Below, piece by piece: positions 1-7,487 of a stretch of DNA of 64,000 bases. The position numbers and the translations under genes were made by a program. The notes beneath the pieces were generated by a model. It was not told the origin of the DNA and searched no databases. It saw only the letters and a list, made by a program, of their open reading frames with translations. Every line of letters starts with the position of its first letter. The first letter of the stretch is position 1. Source of the stretch: CAZFLM01 sp964519955 (lineage in GTDB: Bacteria > Armatimonadota > Chthonomonadetes > Chthonomonadales > CAJBBX01); the NCBI GenBank assembly GCA_964519955.1, contig CAZFLM010000028.1, positions 11,060 to 75,059 of the forward strand, in the 5' to 3' direction.

Positions 1-2092
1 ACTGGTCCTTGTTCGCGCCGCCGCCGTCGGTCATCGTCAGGCGGGTCGGGTCCACGGCGCGGACGGCGTCGGAGCACTTCGTGACTTCCTTCTCGAACGC
101 GTCCATCTTGTCGCCGTACAGGTTGATGCAGTTGATGTAGAGCCACTCGTTCTCGATGGACCAGAGCATGATGGACGGGTGGTTGCGCTCGCCCTTCACC
201 TGGGCCACCATCTGGTCGCGCCAGTTGTTCATCAGGTCCATCTTGACGTCGGACTTGTAGAGGTCTTTGAGCGCCTGGTCCTCCTCGATGGCCATATAGC
301 CGATGGCCTCGCCGTCCAGCGGGCCGCAGCGGCGGACGACGACGCCGTTCTGATCGGCCCAGTCCAGCGTCTCGTCGGTGGTCATCCCCTGCCAGCGGAT
401 GCCGCCCTGCGTCGCCCCCATCAGGCGCATACTGCGCTGGTTCGTCTCGCGGTAGCGCTTCAGCCAGTCGTCCTTCCCCGCGTTGCTGCCGATAAGGTCG
501 CACCAGACGCGCCAGACGATGCCGTTCAGCGTGAACTGGTCGCCCTGCGTGCCCCACTCGCGGAAGCCGAACGTCTGGTCGAACGTGTCGACCGCCTTGC
601 CGCCGACCTTCAGCGTGGTGCGCAGGATGTAGAGGTTCGGCTCGTCCGGCCACCAGAGCTTCGCGTTGTCCCACGGGCCGGTGGTCGGGAACATGCGCTC
701 CGCCCCCGCGGCGAGGGTGAACGCGACCGGCGGGAACGTCTTCTCGACCTGCCCGCTCTTCTCGTTCACCGCCTCGGTGACGATCTGCCCGGTCACTTCC
801 CTGGCGGTCGAGTTCAGCACGGTGATCTCGGCGTCGAGCTGCTTCTTCGCGACGGAGGTCTTCACGAACGCGTCGGTCGTCTTCACTGAGCCGGCGCACA
901 CGAACTCCGGTGTGTTCAGGATGCCGGACTTCGGCGAACTCCACACAGGGTACGCGAGGCGCTGGAAACCGTCGCCGAAGTACTTCACGGGCAGGTTGAA
1001 GTTGCGGCGGAGCTTCATCGGCTCTTTGGGGTTGTAGGAGTAGGCGTACCACGCGTCGCGGATGCCGACCCAGACCTCGTTCACGCCGGGCTTCACTGCC
1101 TTGGTGACATCGACCTGGAAGCGGCAGAATGGGTTCTTCTCGAAGCCGCACGCGACCCCGTTGACGACGACCGTCGTGTTGAGGCTGTTGAGCGGGAAGA
1201 CGAGGTGGAACGAGCGTCCGGCGCACGCTGCGGGCACCTCGACGCGCGTGCGGTACCAGAGGCGGTGCGCGAAGAGCAGGTCGGGGCGGGCGACGTTGCG
1301 GTCGCTCGGCACCTGGATGCCGGTCCAGATCGGGTTGCTCGGAAGGTCCTTGATGGGCGTGGCGACCTCCGCGGGCATCTGCTCGTCGGCGCGGCAGATC
1401 TCCCACGCGCCGGCCAGCTCGACCTTCGACCGGGCGGCGGCGCCGGCGGGCTCGGGCAGCCTGAAGACCTGCTTCGCGGCCTGCGCGTCGAGCGGGTCGT
1501 TGCGCACCTCGCCCGGCTTGTATCGCGAGTTCGGCTGGAACGCGCCCTTGGTGAGGCAGAGGGCGTCCGAGGCGTAGAGGATGCGCTGCCACTTGCCGTT
1601 GGCGCCCTTCGCCTTGGGCAGTCGCACCTCCAGTTTGTGCGCGCCCGCGGTCAGGCTCTGCGTGCCGAGTTTCAGCCAGGCGACCTCGCACCAGAAGTCC
1701 AGCTCCATCAGGTCGCTGGTCAGCTCGTCGGGCTTGACGGTCTTCCACGTACCACCGTCGATGCGCCAGTCGAAGACCGAGCGGACGAACTCGAAGCCGA
1801 TGCGGTCCCACACCTCGTAGCTGCCCGCCGACTTCGCCTGGAAGGCGTAGGAGATGAGCACGCCGCCCTCGGGCGCGTCCTTCTCCACCTTGTCCTCGTC
1901 GATGGAGACGTGCAGCCACTTCTCGCCGGATAGGAACTCCTTGTGGCCCCACCCGGCGATGTTCGGCTTCATGTTGATGGCGGAGGTGCTCTCGCCCTCG
2001 ATCCACACGAACTCGGGCGGCGCGGCGCAGGCGGCCAGCGCGAGCAGCATCAGCGCGAGGAGAGCAAGCAGGGTGACAGCGAGTCGTCTCAT
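1..2092 (-). CDS. GH2-family glycoside hydrolase, lipoprotein, 3' end cut by window
   Basis: Exported glycosidase of the beta-galactosidase/beta-glucuronidase superfamily; about 697 codons are visible and the C-terminus lies beyond the left edge. The N-terminus has two arginines and a hydrophobic stretch ending in LALAAC, a good lipobox, so the enzyme is probably lipid-anchored outside the cytoplasm. An unassigned beta-rich region (about residues 25-230) precedes the GH2 jelly-roll and immunoglobulin-like domains; the barrel motif SIENEW puts the acid/base glutamate near residue 649. The nucleophile is off the window. Two ATGs compete, at 2098 and 2092: GGAAGGAG ends 2 nt before the first but 8 nt before the second, so 2092 is preferred. 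A GntR/LacI-type regulator gene lies 155 bp upstream on the same strand and may control it. Family assignment is secure; the substrate is not deducible. Confidence 0.9.
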   Translation of the reverse strand, partial: MRRLAVTLLALLALMLLALAACAAPPEFVWIEGESTSAINMKPNIAGWGHKEFLSGEKWLHVSIDEDKVEKDAPEGGVLISYAFQAKSAGSYEVWDRIGFEFVRSVFDWRIDGGTWKTVKPDELTSDLMELDFWCEVAWLKLGTQSLTAGAHKLEVRLPKAKGANGKWQRILYASDALCLTKGAFQPNSRYKPGEVRNDPLDAQAAKQVFRLPEPAGAAARSKVELAGAWEICRADEQMPAEVATPIKDLPSNPIWTGIQVPSDRNVARPDLLFAHRLWYRTRVEVPAACAGRSFHLVFPLNSLNTTVVVNGVACGFEKNPFCRFQVDVTKAVKPGVNEVWVGIRDAWYAYSYNPKEPMKLRRNFNLPVKYFGDGFQRLAYPVWSSPKSGILNTPEFVCAGSVKTTDAFVKTSVAKKQLDAEITVLNSTAREVTGQIVTEAVNEKSGQVEKTFPPVAFTLAAGAERMFPTTGPWDNAKLWWPDEPNLYILRTTLKVGGKAVDTFDQTFGFREWGTQGDQFTLNGIVWRVWCDLIGSNAGKDDWLKRYRETNQRSMRLMGATQGGIRWQGMTTDETLDWADQNGVVVRRCGPLDGEAIGYMAIEEDQALKDLYKSDVKMDLMNNWRDQMVAQVKGERNHPSIMLWSIENEWLYINCINLYGDKMDAFEKEVTKCSDAVRAVDPTRLTMTDGGGANKDQ

Positions 2093-2132
2093 AGTCATGG
2101 CTCCTTCCGGCAGGGCAAGGGCAAAGTCATCG

Positions 2133-2249
2133 AACATGGATGTACAGGATAGACAGGATAACGGCATGATCTGGGTAGCGCTACCGCTCGCGCGGCCAGT
2201 GCGTACGTCGGCCGTCGCCTCCATCCTGTTCATCCTGTACATCCATGTT
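2133..2249. repeat. Imperfect 27-bp inverted repeat (family H)
   Basis: Arms 2133-2159 and 2223-2249 begin AACATGGATGTACAGGAT on opposite strands and match at 25 of 27 positions around a 63-base centre. The right arm contains most of the TAA stop of the upstream regulator (2248-2250). The same type of sequence (ACCGATGGACACAGATGAAC) recurs near 16405 and 27112. A long hairpin between regulator and GH2 gene could act as a partial terminator; that is inference. Confidence 0.7.
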
Positions 2250-3354
2250 AAGCAGTCAGTGCCGTCGGCCGCACGCGCGGCGGGATCCACACGCAGCGAG
2301 GCTTGGGCTGGCGGCCGGACATCAACGTATCGAGCATCTCGAACATGGTCGCGACGACGAGCGGCGGGTTCATCTCGACGATGGTGAGCGTGTCCTCGAA
2401 TCCGAGCAGGACGGACGACCCGGCGTTGGCATGGGAGGCGATGCGCACGTCGATGCCCGGCCGTACGCCGAGGCGCTGCAGGGCCGTGAGCGCGCCCTGG
2501 GCCATCATGTCGTCGTTGATGACGACACCGTCCGGCCAGGCGTCACGCGGCTGCGAGAAGACGGTGGTCGCGGCGCGGTAGCCCTGCTCGCGGAAGCTGC
2601 CCGGGCGATCGAACGCAGCGTGGCGCCGGCCCGCCCATACGAGGGCGTCGTCCAGCGCGAGGCCGTTGGCCGCCAGCGTCGCGCGCATCTCCGAGGTCTC
2701 CGCCGTGGCCACCGTGTCCCACACGGTGGGGCGTTCCGGGACGATCGGCGACCAGAACCCGATGCGGCGGCAGCCTTGCTCCACGAGCTGTTCAGCGCCC
2801 ATACGCACCATCGCCAGGCTGTCTAGCGCCACCGTGCAGGGGCCGGGCCCGGCAAACGCGACGATGGGCAGGCCGCGCCGCTGCAGCCACTCGACGGGCT
2901 TCGCCTCCAGCCCGACGCAGAGCACTCCGTGGATGCGCCCGGCGTCGATTTGCGCGGCGAAGCCTTCGTCGACCGGCATCTCGTCGGCAGCCCAGGGCCG
3001 CGCGAACTGGAAGCGCAGATCCTCGCCCCGCTCCTCGGCGCGCCGCCGGGCCTGCTCGACGAGGATGGACCAGAACGGCGACGCGTCCGCGCCCTCGAAG
3101 AAGCCGGGGTAGCACAGGAGCGCGATGGTCTTGCGGTGGAGGGTGGGCGACACGAAGACGCCGACGCCGTGCCGCCGCACGACGACGTCCTCGGCCTCCA
3201 GCTCGCCGAGCGCCGAGTTGACGGTCGCGAGGCTCACGCCGAGTTCGTCGCGGAGTTGCAGCACGGTCGGCAGCTTGGCGTCCGGCCCGAGTTCGTGGGC
3301 CAGCGCGCGGATGCGGTCGCAGGTTGCCTGGAGGCGCGTGGGTTTGATGGGCAT
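2248..3354 (-). CDS. GntR-type DNA-binding domain with LacI-like sugar-sensing domain
   Basis: A 368-residue transcriptional regulator. Residues 1-72 form a GntR winged helix (LPTVLQLRDELGVSLATVNS, then a wing ending GVGVFVS). Residues 75-365 look like the periplasmic-binding-protein effector domain of LacI/AraR regulators (repeated segments such as GVLCVGLE, GCRRIGFW and DGVVINDDMMAQGAL, the last typical of the ligand-hinge region). It probably binds a sugar released by the neighbouring hydrolases and controls its own and the GH2 gene. The start at 3354 is the only plausible ATG, with a weak ribosome site. A palindrome and direct repeats just upstream suggest autoregulation. The ligand is unknown. 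Confidence 0.88.
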   Translation of the reverse strand: MPIKPTRLQATCDRIRALAHELGPDAKLPTVLQLRDELGVSLATVNSALGELEAEDVVVRRHGVGVFVSPTLHRKTIALLCYPGFFEGADASPFWSILVEQARRRAEERGEDLRFQFARPWAADEMPVDEGFAAQIDAGRIHGVLCVGLEAKPVEWLQRRGLPIVAFAGPGPCTVALDSLAMVRMGAEQLVEQGCRRIGFWSPIVPERPTVWDTVATAETSEMRATLAANGLALDDALVWAGRRHAAFDRPGSFREQGYRAATTVFSQPRDAWPDGVVINDDMMAQGALTALQRLGVRPGIDVRIASHANAGSSVLLGFEDTLTIVEMNPPLVVATMFEMLDTLMSGRQPKPRCVWIPPRVRPTALTA

Positions 3355-3360
3355 GGGCTG

Positions 3361-3395
3361 TCAGTGTATCAGAGTTCTAGAACACCTTCAGTGTA
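3361..3395. promoter_or_regulatory. Candidate operator of the GntR/LacI-type regulator
   Basis: A perfect 10-bp palindrome GTTCTAGAAC (3374-3383) fits the GT(n)AC pattern of many GntR operators. It is flanked by direct copies of TCAGTGTA at 3361-3368 and 3388-3395, 27 bp apart. It ends about 20 bp upstream of the regulator start on the minus strand. Binding is inferred from position and symmetry only. Confidence 0.45.
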
Positions 3396-3460
3396 GCATG
3401 GGTGGGGGCGGGTTGGCAAGGGGGAACAGCGGGCCAGGTTGGGTTCGTCGGGGTGCAAGT

Positions 3461-3705
3461 GCCGGGTTGGCGCTGCCGGGTTCAAACCCGGCGCTGCGGA
3501 TGGGCGAAGTCCCCTGCGGGGACTGGGGCGGTGCCGGGTTGCGAGCTGTCAACCCCTGCAGGGGGGGTTCGCCCTGGGGCAGGCCGGCATTTCAATGCCG
3601 GCGGCGGTGGGGTGCGGGCGAACGGTGTGCGGTGAGCGCGCCGGGCCCGGTACGCCGGGTCGACATTTCCATGCCGACGCGGGCGGGTTGCAGGTCCGGG
3701 ACGCC
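3461..3705. repeat. Family A dispersed palindromic repeat
   Basis: The 402-bp gap between 3355 and 3756 holds no gene beyond the operator above. It carries a chain of palindromes: GCCGGGTTCAAACCCGGC near 3476, GAAGTCCCCTGCGGGGACTG near 3508, AACCCCTGCAGGGGGTTC near 3551 and CCGGCATTTCAATGCCGG near 3585. The same modules recur in order at 10791-11290 and partly at 56929, so this is a repeated element rather than a unique structure. Confidence 0.75.
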
Positions 3706-3756
3706 GGATGGTGAATGAGCTTGCGTAGGCTCACTCTCCCTGGAAGGAGAGATCGG

Positions 3757-4770
3757 GTGGAACGCGTGGCGGGGCGGGCGGCGTGGATGGTGGCGGTGCT
3801 GGCGGTGTGGTCGGGGGCTGCGGCGGCGCAGGAGCCGCCCGGCGATATCATCTACGCGGCACGGTACTACTACGCCGCGCCGTCGAAGCGCACGAGCCAC
3901 TGGCACCTCTACCGCATCCACGCGGACGGCACGGGGCGGCGGCAGTTGACGAGCGGCGCGGGCGACCAGGTCGGGCCCGAGGTGTCCCCGGATGGGCGAT
4001 ACGTTGCGTACCTGAGCAACCCGTGGAAGGCAACCGAGGCGTTCGTGGTGGCTCGGGCAGATGACGGCCATGTCCTGTTCATGCGGCGCCGGTCGGCGCG
4101 GTTGAGGGATGGATGGTGCTGGGTCAGGTGGGCGGCAGACTCGCGGTCCCTGGGCATCGCCGAATGGGCCGACAGTGCCGACACGCCCGAGAAGCCGAGC
4201 TTCGTCGTGGCGGTTCCGTCGGGCAAGCAGTTGTCGGTTCGGTCGTGGCATCCCTGCCGTGACCCCAGAGTGAGCCCCGATGGGCGGCACTTGGCACCTG
4301 ACTATACGAACGCGAAGGGGTTCGACGATCTGCGGCTGATCATGCTCGACCGCGCAGGCAATGCCCTTTCGACGGTTCGCATGGGTGATGTGCTGCCCAA
4401 GTCGCACGAGCCGAACGATTCGGCGAGTAGTGGAATCCTGCAGTATGTGGGGGGATCGACTTTCCTCATCGGGGAGAACCTCGGCCACGAGTTGGCGAGC
4501 GCCTCGCGGAACTGGGGGCTGTTCACGATCGACATGAAGGCGCGGAAGCTCGTCTGGTTCGGCGAGGGGTGCGCGATGGCGGTCGCGGCGGACGGCGAGC
4601 AGTTCTGCAGGACGACGTCGACTGACCTGGCCCCGCTGGGAGACGGGCGCGAGGTGTACGCTTCGCAGTTGCTCGTGGGGCGGCTTTCCGACCAGAAGAC
4701 GAAGGCGATCGTGTCCGGCCTGGTGTTCGTGCGCCACCCGCAGTGGGTGCCGCGGAGCGGTGGGAAGTAG
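3757..4770 (+). CDS. Secreted TolB/PD40-like beta-propeller protein
   Basis: Predicted exported protein of 337 residues. A GTG at 3757 follows GGAAGGAGA with 6-nt spacing and opens a signal peptide (MERVAGRAAWMVAVLAVWSG, then AAAAQ), so it is preferred over an in-frame ATG at 3715 that lacks a ribosome site. The mature part contains propeller-type blades such as LYRIHADGTGRRQLTSG and VSPDGRYVAYLS, as in TolB and PD40 repeats; a further VSPDGRH motif lies near residue 175. No catalytic motif is visible. It may bind a periplasmic or surface partner or simply be a structural propeller. It precedes the SGNH esterase by 124 bp, a space that includes a family E repeat. Confidence 0.72.
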   Translation: MERVAGRAAWMVAVLAVWSGAAAAQEPPGDIIYAARYYYAAPSKRTSHWHLYRIHADGTGRRQLTSGAGDQVGPEVSPDGRYVAYLSNPWKATEAFVVARADDGHVLFMRRRSARLRDGWCWVRWAADSRSLGIAEWADSADTPEKPSFVVAVPSGKQLSVRSWHPCRDPRVSPDGRHLAPDYTNAKGFDDLRLIMLDRAGNALSTVRMGDVLPKSHEPNDSASSGILQYVGGSTFLIGENLGHELASASRNWGLFTIDMKARKLVWFGEGCAMAVAADGEQFCRTTSTDLAPLGDGREVYASQLLVGRLSDQKTKAIVSGLVFVRHPQWVPRSGGK

Positions 4771-4776
4771 GCGGCG

Positions 4777-4825
4777 TTGTACAGGACGGGCAGGGACGCC
4801 CATCCCACCACCGGCGTGTGCCGGG
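4777..4825. repeat. Family E repeat, single copy
   Basis: Contains GGGCAGGGACGCCCATCCCA followed by CCACCGG, the unit that is tandemly amplified near 63683 and 61374 and present in two copies at 58075-58150. Confidence 0.7.
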
Positions 4826-4894
4826 CGAGGGGGCACGGCGGATCCTGCAAGAGCGCCACGGCGGGCGACAGATGATTCCGAATGGAGTGTCTCA

Positions 4895-6982
4895 GTGAAG
4901 CGTGGACTATCGTGGACGTGGTGCCTTGGGTTGATGTTGTGGACGGCCGTGCCCGTGGTTGCCCAACCCCCAGCCGCCCTCGACGCCCGGAGCGCGCGGA
5001 TCGAGGCGGACGCCACGCGCGGGGCGAAGGTGAAGCTCACCGGCGAGGGCGGGGTGGTGTTCTCGGGGCACCAGTTCAGCGAGTCGTCTGCCACGGTCGG
5101 CGTGACCTGCGGCGCGGACCGCGTATTCGAGACGCGCTTCGTGTTCACGCGGCCGCAGGGGTTCTACGCGCACATGCTGTACCTGTCGCCGCGGGTGACG
5201 GGCGCCGGGGCGTATCGCATCTCGTACCGCTTCGTCGGCGCCAGCCCGGTCTCGTGGAACAACACCGGCTTCTACCTCACCAACACGGCCTCCGAGGCGT
5301 ACAAGACCAACCAGCTCGACCCCACGCCGCTGGCCGGTGCGCCATACCGGCTGACGTACGGGCGGGAGTATGTCGCCTGCGCGGCGGTGCGCGACGTGCC
5401 GGGCGGCGTGAACATCCGCTTCTACCTGCACGACACCACGGTGCAGGATGACGACCTCGTGCCGCTCTTCGAGTGCACCGACACACGCCCGGACCGCCTG
5501 GCAGGCAGCGCGTCGGACCAGGTGCAGGTCGGGTGCGGCGGGCTGGTGCATCCCGCGTCGCCGGTGTGGTTCGGGGCGATGTGGGCGTATGGCTGGGACC
5601 ACCTGGGGGCGAGGCGGGAGCGCTCCGACGCGCCGATCGCGCCGACCGCCGACCTCGTCGCGCCCGTGCCGACCCAGCGCACCGAGCTGCCGAACGTCTT
5701 CGGCGACAACATGGTGCTGCAGCGGCGCAAGCCCATCGCCGTGTGGGGGCGGGGGATCGACGGGGATCGGGTGACCGTCACTCTGGCTGGAAGGAGCCGC
5801 ACCGCGCGGGTGGCAGGCGGGCGATGGCGCGTGAACCTGCCGGCGGTGCGGGCGGGCGGCCCGTTCGAGCTTGTGGTGAAGGGGCGCGACCGCACGCTGA
5901 CCGTCAAGGACGTGCTCATCGGCGAGGTGTGGGTGCTCGGCGGCCAGTCGAACATGGGCTTCTGGCTGAGCGTCACGAGCGAGGCGGCGACCGAGGTCCC
6001 GCGCAGCGACTGCCCCACGATCCGCATCTTCCAGGGATGGCATCCGTCGGCGAGCGAGCCGCAGTTCGACGTGGACGGCGGGGCGTGGCACGCCATCTCG
6101 CCGGCGCTGGAGGGGCACTACTCGGCGATCGGCTACTACTTCGCCCGCGAGCTGCAGAAGCGGTACGGCGTGCCCATCGCCCTGCTCGACGTGTCCACGC
6201 CCGCAACCGGCATCGAGTGCTGGCTGAGCGCGAAGGCGGCGGAGAGCGTGTACGGCGAGGACCTCTACGAGGTGCCCGGGCGCTACCCGCCGGGCGTACA
6301 GGACCCGGCGAGCTACTACAACGGCAAGGTGGCGCCCGTCATGCCGTCCAGCGTCGCGGGCATCATCTGGTACCAGGGCGACGGCAGCGACGCCGCGACG
6401 GGGCTGGCCTACCGCCGGCGCCTGGCTGCGCTTATCCCGGACTGGCGCGCCGGCTTCGGCCAGGGCGACCTGCCGTTCCTCGTGGTGCAGATTCCTCAGT
6501 TCGAGGGCTGCTCGCCGGAGATGCGGGAGACGCAGTGCCTGGCGGCGCTCGGGGCCAAGCGCGTGGGGCTGGCGGTGACGCTGGACACCGGCGACCCGAA
6601 GGACATCCACCCGAAGCAGAAACGCCCGGTGGCGGAACGCCTCGCGCTGCTGGCCCGGCAGATCGCCTACCGTGAGCCGATCGAGGGCTTCGGACCGATA
6701 TACCGATCATTGGTCGTCCGCGGCGGCAAGGTGTACCTGACATTCGACCACGCCGGCGGCGGACTGGAGCTGCGGGGCGCGGGTGGGTTCGAGGTGTGTG
6801 GCCCGGATGGCAAGTACGAGAAGGCGAGCGCGCAGGTGGTCGGGCGGAACCAGTTGGACGTCTGGTCGGAACGCGTGCCGCGCCCGGTGGCTGTGCGCTA
6901 CGCGTGGGCGCCAGTGCCCGAGATCAGCCTGTACAACAAGGAGGGGCTGCTCGCCAGCCCGTTCCGCACCTCGCGGGAGTAG
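4895..6982 (+). CDS. Secreted SGNH esterase, sialate O-acetylesterase (SASA/DUF303) family
   Basis: A 695-residue exported esterase, likely removing acetyl groups from sugars. The start GTG at 4895 has GGAG 7 nt upstream and opens a signal peptide ending near VVAQPP. Residues 30-265 form a beta-rich domain of unknown type. Residues 270-345 are an Ig-like region starting LPNVFGDNMVLQRRKPIAVW, the usual opening of this family. The catalytic part shows GGQSNM (nucleophile S352), IIWYQGDGSD (about residue 490) and DIHPKQK (D570, H572), so the Ser-Asp-His set is complete. The YQG segment normally continues with Glu-Ser; here it reads DGSD. Despite the family name, plant acetyl-xylan or pectin are likelier targets than sialic acid; that is inference. 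Confidence 0.88.
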   Translation: MKRGLSWTWCLGLMLWTAVPVVAQPPAALDARSARIEADATRGAKVKLTGEGGVVFSGHQFSESSATVGVTCGADRVFETRFVFTRPQGFYAHMLYLSPRVTGAGAYRISYRFVGASPVSWNNTGFYLTNTASEAYKTNQLDPTPLAGAPYRLTYGREYVACAAVRDVPGGVNIRFYLHDTTVQDDDLVPLFECTDTRPDRLAGSASDQVQVGCGGLVHPASPVWFGAMWAYGWDHLGARRERSDAPIAPTADLVAPVPTQRTELPNVFGDNMVLQRRKPIAVWGRGIDGDRVTVTLAGRSRTARVAGGRWRVNLPAVRAGGPFELVVKGRDRTLTVKDVLIGEVWVLGGQSNMGFWLSVTSEAATEVPRSDCPTIRIFQGWHPSASEPQFDVDGGAWHAISPALEGHYSAIGYYFARELQKRYGVPIALLDVSTPATGIECWLSAKAAESVYGEDLYEVPGRYPPGVQDPASYYNGKVAPVMPSSVAGIIWYQGDGSDAATGLAYRRRLAALIPDWRAGFGQGDLPFLVVQIPQFEGCSPEMRETQCLAALGAKRVGLAVTLDTGDPKDIHPKQKRPVAERLALLARQIAYREPIEGFGPIYRSLVVRGGKVYLTFDHAGGGLELRGAGGFEVCGPDGKYEKASAQVVGRNQLDVWSERVPRPVAVRYAWAPVPEISLYNKEGLLASPFRTSRE

Positions 6983-7487
6983 CGGCGGCCGGGCGGGTGG
7001 TCCGGTGGTGTGAAACCACCGGCAGCGTGGCCTGCGGCCGACCGTCCTGGCGGACGGGTGCGTGGCGGGGGCGCGCGGTTGCGGTCCCGTATGATGCGCC
7101 GACGCCGTGGTGGGATGGGCCTCCGTGCCCGTCCAGGTTGGCTCGCGGACGGGTGCGTGGCGAGGGGCGCGCGGTTGCGGTCCCGTGTGATGCGCCNNNN
7201 NNNNNNNNNNNNNNNNNNNNNNNNNNNNNNNNNNNNNNNNNNNNNNNNNNNNNNNNNNNNNNNNNNNNNNNNNNNNNNNNNNNNNNNNNNNNNNNNGAAT
7301 CACCCGGCTGGCGGGCCTGCGGCCGACCGTCCTCGCGGACGGGTGCGTGGCGAGGGGGCGTGGTTGCGTACCACCGCCTGCGCAACGCGACGCGAGCCGG
7401 ATCCTTCGCAACGGCGGCTCAGGATGACGTCAACGGCGGGCCATCCACTAGCCACTAGCCACTGACCACTGCCTTCTGGGAGACCAC
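6983..7487. repeat. Repeat-filled intergenic region (families B and E) with assembly gap
   Basis: No gene is supported in these 505 bp. Family B modules (GGTGGTGTGAAACCACC at 7004, then a CGTCCTGGCGGACGGG palindrome) occur before the gap and again at 7299-7345. A reverse-oriented family E piece lies at about 7110-7135. Next to the downstream start is a run of CCACTAGCCACTAGCCACTG (from about 7447), another heptamer-type repeat. Confidence 0.75.
7197..7296. other. Assembly gap, 100 N
   Basis: Exactly 100 N, the usual scaffold placeholder, so the true distance is unknown. It sits inside repeat family B. Confidence 0.98.

Noticed and set aside
3470..3500. A T-arm-like GGTTCAAACCC suggesting a tRNA
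   Set aside because: No acceptor, D or anticodon arms can be formed around it, and the same palindrome recurs with changed loops at 10795, 10983 and 11159, so it is repeat family A.
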